NCBI RefSeq assembly: GCF_002116905.1
Contig: NZ_CP015118.1
Coordinates: 3,844,001-3,908,000, forward strand
Direction: 5' to 3'
Length of the DNA stretch: 64,000 nt
Source of the DNA: Piscinibacter gummiphilus
GTDB taxonomy: Bacteria; Pseudomonadota; Gammaproteobacteria; Burkholderiales; Burkholderiaceae_C
The notes under the pieces are model-generated. The model had not been told where the DNA came from. It did no database searches and saw nothing but the letters and a program-made list of their open reading frames with translations. Of this stretch, positions 37,201-45,133 are shown piece by piece. A program made the translations under genes and the position numbers. Position 1 is the first letter of the stretch. Each line of letters opens with the position of its first letter.

Positions 37201-38489
37201 GAGTGCTGAGCGGTAAGTTGTTGCGAGGGTTGGTGATTTGGGATAAATCCCAGAGCGCCAACTCGATCAACAAACCCCCGCAACATGCAAAGCATAAGCC
37301 GGTTCCACCAGTTCCTGAAGCTGCTCCCACGCGGGGCGTTCGACAAGGCAGTCGAGAGATACGACGCTGATCGATACTGCAAGAGCTTCGACAGCTGGGG
37401 GCACTTGGTGGCGATGGTCTATGCCCAGGTGTCCAAGTCGAGTTCGCTGCGGGACATCGCGACCGGCTTCAACGCTCAGAGCAACCACCACTACCACTTG
37501 GGCGCGGGACGCCTGACGCACTCGACGCTGGGCGACGCCAACAAGCGCCGTGACTGGCGAGTGTTCGGCGACACGGCTCGAGCGTTGATGAACATGCTCA
37601 AGCCGAAGGTGCGCAGGGAGTACAGCGACCTGCTGTTCCTGATCGACTCGACGACGGTGAGCCTGAAGGGACGCGGCTTCGACGAGTGGGCGGCTCCGAC
37701 GAAGGTGCGCTCCACGCAGGGCCTGAAGCTGCACATGGTGTACGAGCACGGGAGTGCAACGCCCTGGTGGCAGAGCATGACGGCCACCAACGTCAACGAT
37801 CTGACGGCGGCGCTGCCCGTACCGATCGAGCGGGACGCCACCTACGTCTTCGACAAGGGGTACTACGACTTCAATTGGTGGCACGACATCGACGCTGAGG
37901 GCGCGCGGTTCGTGACCCGGTTCAAGATGAACGTGAAGTTGGAGGTGGTGGCGGAGCGGGAGATCGTAGAGGCAGACGAGGGCGTCATCCTCAAGGATCA
38001 AGTTGTTCGATTGACCAACCGCAGGCCCGGCGGTGGCCGATACAACCGCTACGTCGAACCGCTGCGTCGGATCGAAGTGCACCGGCCCGGCGACACGCCG
38101 CTGGTGTTCGCCAGCAACGATCTGAACGCACCCGCCGCAGAGATCGCAGCGCTCTACAAGGAGCGCTGGGCGGTGGAACTGTTCTTCAAGTGGATCAAGC
38201 AGAACCTGAACATCAAGAAGTTCTGCGCGCGAACAGAGAATGCTGTTCGGATCCAGGTGATGACGGCACTGATCACCTACCTGCTCCTGGTGCTGGAGCA
38301 GGCAGGAAAGCAGGGCGAGAGCAGCTTGCGAACGCGGTTGAACGAGTTGACAGCAACACTGTTCGAGCGAGTCGGGCGGCGCGAGAAAACCACCGAGAGC
38401 CGACGACGACGAACCGAGCTACGAGCCTTCAAGGCGGGCCAGATGGATCTGGCCTTTGCTTGATACAAGTTCCCCGGACAGCAATGGGC
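37176..38489 (+). mobile_element. IS4-family insertion sequence
   Basis: A single DDE transposase gene lies between 20-bp perfect inverted repeats, GCCCATTGCTGTCCGGGGAA at 37176-37195 and its complement at 38470-38489, giving an element of about 1.3 kb. The end sequences are themselves part of a 36-nt repeat that also occurs nearby without a transposase, so the exact boundary is open: the IS may have landed inside repeats rather than own them. The transposase is intact, so the element may be active. Confidence 0.75.
37285..38463 (+). CDS. IS4-family DDE transposase
   Basis: 392 residues, intact. Catalytic triad visible: Asp121 (LFLIDSTTVSL), Asp190 (YVFDKGYYDFNWW) and Glu298 inside the YREK signature YKERWAVELFFKWIKQ, which defines IS4-type enzymes. 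The N-terminal region (MQSISRFHQFLKLLP, SLRDIATGFNAQ) is the DNA-binding DUF4372-like part and the C-terminal tail is basic. Catalyses cut-and-paste transposition of the element. It sits at the edge of the immunity-like array, which fits an island border. Confidence 0.95.
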   Translation: MQSISRFHQFLKLLPRGAFDKAVERYDADRYCKSFDSWGHLVAMVYAQVSKSSSLRDIATGFNAQSNHHYHLGAGRLTHSTLGDANKRRDWRVFGDTARALMNMLKPKVRREYSDLLFLIDSTTVSLKGRGFDEWAAPTKVRSTQGLKLHMVYEHGSATPWWQSMTATNVNDLTAALPVPIERDATYVFDKGYYDFNWWHDIDAEGARFVTRFKMNVKLEVVAEREIVEADEGVILKDQVVRLTNRRPGGGRYNRYVEPLRRIEVHRPGDTPLVFASNDLNAPAAEIAALYKERWAVELFFKWIKQNLNIKKFCARTENAVRIQVMTALITYLLLVLEQAGKQGESSLRTRLNELTATLFERVGRREKTTESRRRRTELRAFKAGQMDLAFA

Positions 38490-38500
38490 CTGCGCCGGGA
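38465..38500 (+). repeat. 36-nt repeat, copy D, at the right IS end
   Basis: Plus orientation; inner 20 nt form the right inverted repeat of the IS. Begins 2 nt after the transposase stop. Confidence 0.8.
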
Positions 38501-38590
38501 CGACAGTTTTGTTCTTTGCGGCGCGATCGAGTCGGGAGACCGGCAGCTTCGTTGCAGTCCGCTTCAGAGCGGGTCAATCAGTCGATGCCT

Positions 38591-38626
38591 CGATTTTCCC
38601 CGAGCAGCAATGGGCGAACGCCGGGA
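38591..38626 (+). repeat. 36-nt repeat, copy E
   Basis: Plus orientation; CGATTTTCCCCGAGCAG replaces GGACAG, the rest of the core is conserved. Not linked to a transposase. The stretch 38490-38744 around it has no gene. Confidence 0.75.
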
Positions 38627-38662
38627 TCCGCTGCATTCAGGTTCGCACATGGCTCGCATGGG

Positions 38663-38680
38663 TCCCGGCGTTCGCCGGGA
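38663..38680. repeat. REP-like hairpin, copy 2
   Basis: Perfect stem TCCCGGC/GCCGGGA with loop GTTC, followed by TGACGAGT. Same type as the hairpin at 36674. Confidence 0.7.
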
Positions 38681-38744
38681 TGACGAGTCGATGGGCACTG
38701 GAGGAGCGCTTCCGCCTGAAGCAGCCGCGCCTCCGCCCGCCTCC

Positions 38745-39359
38745 TCAGCGGTGCCTGCGGCGCATGGCGGCGACAAGCCCCAGGCCGGCGAACATCATCG
38801 CAACGGCCGCCGGTTCCGGCACCGGCGCGGCAACCCGCACGACCAGCGTGTCCGACCACGTCTGCGACCCAGGCTGCCCCCACCACGGCGACGATTGGTA
38901 GCCCGGAACGTTCAGGCCGGGCCCGTTGGCGTAGTTGCAGGTGGTGGCCCATGCGCTGAAGTACGCGGCGGCGCAGGCCATGTCCATGCCGTTGCGTCCG
39001 GGGACGTTGACCCATGAGCCGCTGACCGGGTCCTTCGCGCCCGGCTCACCGGGCACGTTCGCCCCCTCGAACAGGAACTGCGATGCGAGCGGAGCGAACG
39101 CGAGTTCCTCGACCGTCGCCAGGCGCCAGCCGAACTGGGACTGGTAGCTGAGGTCGATGCCGGTGTAGAGCGTGGGCGCCGCGTATTCGACGAAGCTGCC
39201 GTCCGCGGCCACGGGGTTCGCCCAGGCCCAGTCGAAACCGTTGTAGGTGATGTACGCGTTGGCCGCGACGGGGGCGTCGTAGCGTGCGGCCTGGGCGCCG
39301 GCGCAGGCCAGCACGAGCGCCGCTGCGACCAGCGGCCGCAGCGAGGTGCGAATCGTCAT
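38745..39359 (-). CDS. PEP-CTERM sorted exported protein
   Basis: 204 residues from ATG 39359 with a GGAGAGAG site. Signal peptide to about residue 24 (GAQA). The mature region is Trp/Tyr-rich (ITYNGFDWAWANPV, FGWRLATVEELA), and the end has the full sorting signal: VPEP box, hydrophobic helix (VAMMFAGLGLVAAM) and RRRHR. PEP-CTERM proteins are processed by exosortase and linked to exopolysaccharide or biofilm. No exosortase gene is in the window. Similar short proteins with a lectin-like core exist, but no domain is named here. Confidence 0.85.
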   Translation of the reverse strand: MTIRTSLRPLVAAALVLACAGAQAARYDAPVAANAYITYNGFDWAWANPVAADGSFVEYAAPTLYTGIDLSYQSQFGWRLATVEELAFAPLASQFLFEGANVPGEPGAKDPVSGSWVNVPGRNGMDMACAAAYFSAWATTCNYANGPGLNVPGYQSSPWWGQPGSQTWSDTLVVRVAAPVPEPAAVAMMFAGLGLVAAMRRRHR

Positions 39360-39599
39360 GTCTCTCTCCGTGGGTGAATGGAACCCGGGGGTCGTCGCCC
39401 CCGTAGGCCGGATTGTGAGGTCTCGCACGCTCGGCGCCCCTCCACGACCGCGGGGGCGCGCAACAGGCACCGATGACCCACCAGGCGCAGGCCAGCGGTC
39501 CGACGACCGCGGCCAGCGCCAGCACGATGCCCGGCCCATCGAACATGTCACCCTCCCCTCGAAGCAAACCCCGCATCGTAGGCAGGCGCGCATCAAGAT

Positions 39600-39644
39600 C
39601 GTGTCAATTCACGGGCCCCATCGAATTGACGCCGTCTTGACACG
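39600..39644. promoter_or_regulatory. Operator-like nested dyad upstream of the glutamine amidotransferase gene
   Basis: Two perfect 8-bp inverted repeats are interleaved: GTCAATTC (39603-39610) with GAATTGAC (39623-39630), and CGTGTCAA (39600-39607) with TTGACACG (39637-39644). The half-site TTGAC(A/G)C occurs three times. It lies 57-101 nt before ATG 39701. Of the gap 39360-39700, this is the only clear signal. Confidence 0.45.
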
Positions 39645-39700
39645 CCCGACCCTAGATTGATCGCTCCTCCACAGCCGGCGCGCCGCAACGCGCCCCATCC

Positions 39701-40441
39701 ATGAGACCCGTGGCGATCCTTCAGCACGACCCGACCCAGCGCGGCGGCTTCCTCGTCCGCTGCCTCGAACAATGCGGCATGGAGACGAAGGTCTTCTGTC
39801 CCGACGAGGGCGACAGCCTCCCTCGCAGCGCCCCCGACTACAGCGGCATCGTGCTGCTCGGCAGCAACCGCAGCGTCAACGACCCGGTCGACTGGATCGC
39901 CGAGGAACTGCACTTCGTGCGCAGCGCCATGCACCTCGACGTGCCCGTGCTGGGCCACTGCTTCGGGGCGCAGATGATGGCGAAGTCGCTCGGGGCGCAC
40001 GTGTGCCGCAACGCGTGGGCCAACATCGGCTGGAGCCGGCTGCACGTGACACCCCACGGCACCGCCCTCTTCGGCGCCGACGAGGTCGTCGGCTTCAACT
40101 GGCACTACGAGACCTTCGCCATCCCGACCGGCGCGCGCCGCCTGCTGTACGGCACCCACTGCCTCAACAAGGCGTTCGCGATCGGCCGGCACATGGCGTT
40201 CCAGTGCCACTTCGAGGTCACCGAGGACATCGTCTCGGAGTGGTGCGAGCACGCCCGCGCCGAGCTGTCCGTGGCCGGCGGGCCCGCGGTGCAGAGCCGC
40301 GCCCGGATCCTCGCGGACATGCACTCGAACCTCCCGGCCCTGCAGGCGACGGCCCGCCGCATCTACCGGCAATGGGCCCGCTCGCTGACACCGCCCGCGC
40401 GCCGTCGAACCGCCCGTGAAGGAGCCGGTGCCGCCGGGTGA
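39701..40441 (+). CDS. Class I glutamine amidotransferase-like protein
   Basis: 246 residues. Catalytic triad Cys87 (LGHCFGAQMMA), His170 and Glu172 (AFQCHFEVTED), so amidotransferase or related hydrolase activity is likely intact. Like YfeJ/GuaA-N-type stand-alone domains, it lacks a fused synthetase. These proteins hydrolyse glutamine or gamma-glutamyl compounds; the acceptor is unknown. The last ~25 residues are basic and proline-rich. An operator-like dyad precedes it. The downstream helical-repeat gene begins 34 nt after its stop. Confidence 0.88.
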   Translation: MRPVAILQHDPTQRGGFLVRCLEQCGMETKVFCPDEGDSLPRSAPDYSGIVLLGSNRSVNDPVDWIAEELHFVRSAMHLDVPVLGHCFGAQMMAKSLGAHVCRNAWANIGWSRLHVTPHGTALFGADEVVGFNWHYETFAIPTGARRLLYGTHCLNKAFAIGRHMAFQCHFEVTEDIVSEWCEHARAELSVAGGPAVQSRARILADMHSNLPALQATARRIYRQWARSLTPPARRRTAREGAGAAG

Positions 40442-40475
40442 CAATCCCGGCGACGAACAAAAGAGGGAGGACCTG

Positions 40476-42131
40476 ATGGAGTGGTTGAAGCGCCTGCTCG
40501 GAGGCAATGGACGCGGCGAAGGCAAGTTGGCCCCGCCGCCACCCCCGACGATGGTGAACGGCTTCCCAGCGCCCTGGGTCGACGGCCGCCCGAGCCTCTT
40601 CGGGTACCTCGCCAGCTTCCCGCTGGAGCCCGGCGGCCGACTGCCGGAGGCCGCAGCCACGCTGCCCGATGAGGAGGCGGTGGTCAGCCGCAGCGGCTCC
40701 GACCTCCGCTGGGCGGCCGGTGCCGCGGACGGGGTCCTCAGCCATCACGTGGGGCACGCGGAGCCGGATTCGGCGGACAAGGTCCTGCACATGCTGGAAG
40801 CGGCATTGAACACGCCGACGCCCGAACACGTGAAGGACTTCTACGACTTCGTGACCGAGGGCGAGGTGATGCGGCTCGCCGACGCGCTGCTGACCGCCGT
40901 CCGCGGCTCCCGCGAGATCGATGCCGGGCGGCTCCATGCCTTCGCGCGCTGGCTGGTGTGCGAAAGCCCGGACCGTGGCCCCGTCAAGATGGGCATCGCG
41001 CTGCTGGGCCTCATCCGCCCGCCGCAGGAAACCGAGGTGCTGCTGCGCCTCGGCCTGCACGACGAGTTCACGCTCTATGCATCGGTCGCGCTGAGCAACA
41101 CGCTGCCGCCCGCCGAAGGGGAAGAGGCCCTGTGGAACCTCGCCCGGCGCGTGGACGGCTGGGGCCGCATCCACCTCGTGGAACGGCTGGCCGGGACGGC
41201 GCAGCCCGCGATCCGCGCCTGGCTGCTGCGCGAGGGCTACAGGAACTCGGTGATGAACGAGTACCTCGCGCATGCCTGCGCGACCGGCGGCGGCCTGCTG
41301 GCGGCGCTTCAGGCCGCGGAGGTGGATGCGCCCCTGCTCGCCGGCGCGGGCGAACTGATCCAGGCGCTGCTGCGCGGTGGCCCGGCCGCGGACATCTCCG
41401 ACTACGACGACGGGGCGCAGGCCGTGGTGCGGTATCTCGCGCACGTGGCCTCGCAGGCCTCACCTCCGCTGGCGACCTACCTCGCCGTGGCCGACATCGC
41501 CGACTTCGTGGACGATGCGGAACGCACCTGGGAGCCCCTCGAAGCCATCGGGTGGACGCCCGCCCACCGCGAGCGCGTGCGCGATGCCGCCGCGCGGATC
41601 CTGTCCGCACCGCACTGGCCGGAGCTGGTGCGGGCGGCCCTCGGCGACACGGACCCGGACGCCTTCTGGGTCGCCAGCACCGCCGCGGAACGCATGGGCC
41701 TGGACATCTGGGAGACGCGCTTCGCCCGGCAGCGCGATGGCACGGGCGAACAGTGGTTCGAACTGATGCGCACGAACGACGCGGAACGGGTCGAGCGCGT
41801 CGTCGCGCTGGCGCGGGAGCGGCTCGACCTCCCCGCGATCGCCACGGGCCCCGCGAACGAGATGGGCTTCGGCGCCGCGTTCGAGAACCATCGGGCGCTG
41901 GACTTCGTGCTGCAGGCACTCGGTGTCTTCCCGGGCCAAGGCTGGCCGCTCGTGGAAGCGGGCCTGCGCAGCCCGGTCATCCGCAACCGCCACATGGCGG
42001 TCGGCGCCCTGGAGGGCTGGGGGCGCGCGCAGTGGCCCGACGCGGCGCCGGCCCTGCTGTCACAGGCGCAGCGCGAGGAGCCCGATGACCGCGTCCGCGA
42101 GCGCATGACGGCGTTGCTGGCGGCGTCCTGA
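40476..42131 (+). CDS. Large HEAT-like helical-repeat protein
   Basis: 551 residues from ATG 40476 with GGGAGGA at -7; an earlier in-frame ATG inside the previous gene is less likely. Proline stretch (LAPPPPPT) at about 25-35, then helical pairs throughout (LHAFARWLVCE, MGIALLGLIRPPQE, ERVVALARERL). No catalytic motif or signal peptide is seen. Repeat proteins of this build serve as scaffolds or are found in conflict-related loci. Function unknown. Confidence 0.7.
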   Translation: MEWLKRLLGGNGRGEGKLAPPPPPTMVNGFPAPWVDGRPSLFGYLASFPLEPGGRLPEAAATLPDEEAVVSRSGSDLRWAAGAADGVLSHHVGHAEPDSADKVLHMLEAALNTPTPEHVKDFYDFVTEGEVMRLADALLTAVRGSREIDAGRLHAFARWLVCESPDRGPVKMGIALLGLIRPPQETEVLLRLGLHDEFTLYASVALSNTLPPAEGEEALWNLARRVDGWGRIHLVERLAGTAQPAIRAWLLREGYRNSVMNEYLAHACATGGGLLAALQAAEVDAPLLAGAGELIQALLRGGPAADISDYDDGAQAVVRYLAHVASQASPPLATYLAVADIADFVDDAERTWEPLEAIGWTPAHRERVRDAAARILSAPHWPELVRAALGDTDPDAFWVASTAAERMGLDIWETRFARQRDGTGEQWFELMRTNDAERVERVVALARERLDLPAIATGPANEMGFGAAFENHRALDFVLQALGVFPGQGWPLVEAGLRSPVIRNRHMAVGALEGWGRAQWPDAAPALLSQAQREEPDDRVRERMTALLAAS

Positions 42132-42239
42132 ACCGACGGGCCTGCCCGCGGCGACTAGGGCATGCCCTCATGGTCCCCCGCACCGCCGGGCGACAAGATC
42201 CGGGTTGACCCGAATCGCCCCCTGGCCCCCGCGCTGTCC

Positions 42240-42761
42240 ATGTCCTCCCCCGCTCCCGGCACCGAACCGTCCCCCGCCCCCGAACCCCGATCCCTCCGCC
42301 TGGAAGACTGGCTCATCGTCCTGACGATGGCGGCCCTCGCGCTGATCACCTTCGCCAACGTGATCGTGCGCTACTTCACCAGCGCCTCGTTCGCCTGGAC
42401 CGAGGAGATCTCGGTCTTCCTGATGATCGTGCTGGCCCTGGTGGGCGGCTCGGCCGCCGTGGCGCGCCAACTGCACATCCGCATCGAGTTCTTCGCCGAC
42501 GGCGGCTCCGAGCGCCGGAAGCGGGTGCTGGCCGAGTTCGGCGCCGTGATGGTGGCGCTGCTGTTCGGGCTCATCACCGTGCTGAGCGTGCGCGTGGTGT
42601 GGGACGACTACCGCTTCGAGGAAACCTCGCCCGGCATCGGCGTGCCGCAGTGGTGGTACTCCATCTGGATGCCCGTGCTGTGCGCCCTGACGACCGCCCG
42701 CGCCGTGCAGGTGTTCGTGCGCCTGCGTCGCGGGCGCGCCACGCCGGGAGCCGGTGCATGA
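42240..42761 (+). CDS. dctQ: TRAP transporter small permease (DctQ)
   Basis: 173 residues from ATG 42240. Four membrane segments with DctQ hallmarks: VLTMAALALITFANVIVRY, SFAWTEEISVFLMI and a central LHIRIEFF. First gene of the cluster; its stop overlaps the next start (ATGA). Confidence 0.92.
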   Translation: MSSPAPGTEPSPAPEPRSLRLEDWLIVLTMAALALITFANVIVRYFTSASFAWTEEISVFLMIVLALVGGSAAVARQLHIRIEFFADGGSERRKRVLAEFGAVMVALLFGLITVLSVRVVWDDYRFEETSPGIGVPQWWYSIWMPVLCALTTARAVQVFVRLRRGRATPGAGA

Positions 42762-44056
42762 TCGCCGCGCTGCTGTTCATCGCCTTCCTGGGCATGATGT
42801 TCCTCGGGGTGCCCATCGGCGCCGCGCTGGGCCTGGCCGGCGCCGCCGCCATCGCGCTGGCCAATGCCGACGCGTCCTGGTTCGGGCTGCTGGCCGTGCC
42901 GCAGAACTTCTACGCGGGCCTCGGCAAGTACCCGCTGCTGGCCATTCCGATGTTCGTGCTGGTGGGCGCCATCTTCGACCGGTCCGGCGTGGCCCTGCGG
43001 CTGGTGAACTTCGCCGTCGCCATCGTGGGCCGCGGGCCCGGCATGCTGCCGCTGGTGGCCATCGCCGTGGCGATGTTCCTCGGCGGCATCTCGGGCTCGG
43101 GCCCGGCCACCGCGGCCGCCGTGGGCGGCGTGATGATCGCCGCCATGGCCCGCGCGGGCTACCCCGCCGCGTACTCCGCCAGCGTGGTCGCGAGCGCGGC
43201 GGCCACCGACATCCTGATCCCTCCGTCGGTCGCCTTCATCGTGTACTCGGTGCTGGTGCCCGGGGCCTCCGTGCCCGCGCTGTTCTCGGCGGGCATGATC
43301 CCCGGCATCCTCGCCGGCATCGCGCTGATCGTGCCCGCCGTGTGGCTGGCCCGCCGCCACCAGATGGGTGCGGCGGAGGCCGACATGCCCCGTCCGCCCT
43401 TCTGGCGCAGCCTGCGCGAAGCCTCGTGGGGACTGGCCGCGCCCGTGGTCATCCTGGGCGGCATGCGCGCGGGCTGGTTCACGCCCACCGAGGCCGCCGT
43501 GGTCGCGGTGTTCTACGGCCTGTTCGTGGGCATGGTCATCCACCGCACGATCCAGGTGCGCGACCTGTTCGTCATCCTGCGCGAGGCGGGCGAGCTGTCG
43601 GCCGTGATCCTCGTCGTGGTGTCGCTCGCGGGCATCTTCGCGTTCTCGCTGTCCACGCTGGGTGTCATCGACCCGGTCACGCAGGCCATCGTCGGATCCG
43701 GCCTCGGCGAGAAGGGCGTGCTCGCGCTGCTGATCGTGCTGCTGCTGATCGCCGGCATGTTCCTCGACGGCATCTCCATCTTCCTGATCTTCGTGCCGCT
43801 GCTGATGCCCATCATGGCCCACTACCAGTGGGACGTGGTGTGGTTCGGCGTCGTGCTCACGCTCACCGTGGCCATCGGCCAGTTCACCCCGCCCATGGCC
43901 GTGAACCTGATGGTGGCGAGCAAGATCGCCGGCGTGCGCATGGAACACACCACGCGCTGGGTTCTCTGGTTCGTGCTGGCCATGACCCTCGCCATGCTGC
44001 TGGTGGTGGCCTTCCCGTCCCTGGCGCTCTGGCTGCCCCACCAGCTCGGCTACTGA
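42758..44056 (+). CDS. dctM: TRAP transporter large permease (DctM)
   Basis: 432 residues from ATG 42758. About twelve segments, with the family blocks VPIGAALGLAGAAA, GGISGSGPATAAAVGGVMIAAM, IPPSVAFIVYSVL and a C-terminal GQFTPPMAVNLMVAS. It uses the sodium gradient to import the substrate handed over by the DctP protein. Coupled to dctQ and 34 nt from dctP. Confidence 0.95.
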   Translation: MIAALLFIAFLGMMFLGVPIGAALGLAGAAAIALANADASWFGLLAVPQNFYAGLGKYPLLAIPMFVLVGAIFDRSGVALRLVNFAVAIVGRGPGMLPLVAIAVAMFLGGISGSGPATAAAVGGVMIAAMARAGYPAAYSASVVASAAATDILIPPSVAFIVYSVLVPGASVPALFSAGMIPGILAGIALIVPAVWLARRHQMGAAEADMPRPPFWRSLREASWGLAAPVVILGGMRAGWFTPTEAAVVAVFYGLFVGMVIHRTIQVRDLFVILREAGELSAVILVVVSLAGIFAFSLSTLGVIDPVTQAIVGSGLGEKGVLALLIVLLLIAGMFLDGISIFLIFVPLLMPIMAHYQWDVVWFGVVLTLTVAIGQFTPPMAVNLMVASKIAGVRMEHTTRWVLWFVLAMTLAMLLVVAFPSLALWLPHQLGY

Positions 44057-44090
44057 ACCCGCCCTCCCTTTCTCCAACCGGATGCAAACC

Positions 44091-45128
44091 ATGAAACTGC
44101 GCACCTTCCTCGCCACCGCCGCCGCCACGGCCGCCGCGCTGGCCTTCACCTCGCCGGCCGCCCTCGCGCAGACCGCGTACAAGAGCGAGTACCGCATGTC
44201 GCTCGTGCTGGGCACGGCCTTCCCCTGGGGCAAGGGCGGCGAGCTGTGGGCGAACAAGGTCCGCGAACGCACGCAGGGCCGCATCAACATCAAGCTGTAC
44301 CCGGGCGTCTCGCTGATCCAGGGCGACCAGACGCGCGAGTTCTCCGCGCTGCGCCAGGGCGTGATCGACATGGCCGTCGGCTCCACCATCAACTGGTCGC
44401 CGCAGGTCAAGCAGCTCAACCTGTTCTCGCTGCCCTTCCTGTTCCCCGACTACGCCGCGGTGGACGCCGTGACCCAGGGCGAGGTGGGCCAGAAGATCTT
44501 CCAGACGCTGGACAAGGCCGGCGTGGTGCCGCTCGCCTGGGGCGAGAACGGCTACCGCGAGATCTCCAACTCCAAGGTGGCGATCAAGTCGCCGGCCGAA
44601 CTCAAGGGCCTGAAGATCCGCGTCGTGGGCTCGCCCCTGTTCCTCGACACCTTCACCGCCCTGGGCGCCAACCCCACGCAGATGAGCTGGGCCGACGCCC
44701 AGCCCGCATTCGCCAGCGGCGCCGTCGACGGCCAGGAGAACCCCATCGCCGTGTACCAGGCCGCCAAGCTCCACAGCGTGGCGCAGAAGCACATCACGAT
44801 GTGGGGCTACGTGAACGACCCGCTGATCTTCGTCGTGAACAAGGACATCTGGAACAGCTGGACCCCCGCCGACCGCGAGATCGTCAAGCAGGCCGCCATC
44901 GACGCCGGCAAGGAAGAGATCGCCATCGCGCGCAAGGGCCTGGTCGAGGCCGACAAGCCGCTGCTGAAGGAGATCGCCGCGCACGGCGTGACCGTCACCC
45001 AGCTCAGCCCGGCCGAGCGCGAGGCCTTCGTGAAGGCCACGCGGCCCGTCTACGAGAAGTGGAAGGGGCAGATCGGTGCCGACCTGGTGAACGGGGCCGA
45101 GAAAGCCATCGCGGCGCGCAAGAAGTGA
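44091..45128 (+). CDS. dctP: TRAP transporter substrate-binding protein (DctP)
   Basis: 345 residues from ATG 44091; an ATG at 44082 is also possible. Signal peptide to about residue 26 (AALAQ). Body typical of DctP/TAXI-free binders: LWANKVRERTQGRINIKLYPG, FSALRQGVIDMAVG, WGENGYREISNSK, LKGLKIRVVGSPLF (Arg salt-bridge residue for a carboxylate), and DGQENPIAVY. Binds a carboxylate ligand; identity cannot be read from the sequence. Third gene of a QMP cluster. Confidence 0.93.
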   Translation: MKLRTFLATAAATAAALAFTSPAALAQTAYKSEYRMSLVLGTAFPWGKGGELWANKVRERTQGRINIKLYPGVSLIQGDQTREFSALRQGVIDMAVGSTINWSPQVKQLNLFSLPFLFPDYAAVDAVTQGEVGQKIFQTLDKAGVVPLAWGENGYREISNSKVAIKSPAELKGLKIRVVGSPLFLDTFTALGANPTQMSWADAQPAFASGAVDGQENPIAVYQAAKLHSVAQKHITMWGYVNDPLIFVVNKDIWNSWTPADREIVKQAAIDAGKEEIAIARKGLVEADKPLLKEIAAHGVTVTQLSPAEREAFVKATRPVYEKWKGQIGADLVNGAEKAIAARKK

Positions 45129-45133
45129 CGTGA

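Noticed and set aside
36193..38626. CRISPR array
   Set aside because: The repeats are 36 nt long, as in many CRISPR arrays, but they are irregularly spaced, occur in both orientations, lack spacers of uniform length, and no cas gene is present.
39046..39546. Small membrane protein on the minus strand starting at 39546
   Set aside because: It has a very good GAGGGGAGGG ribosome-binding site and one hydrophobic segment, but its frame runs far into the PEP-CTERM gene as shadow sequence. It could be a real but frameshifted mini-gene; not strong enough to list.
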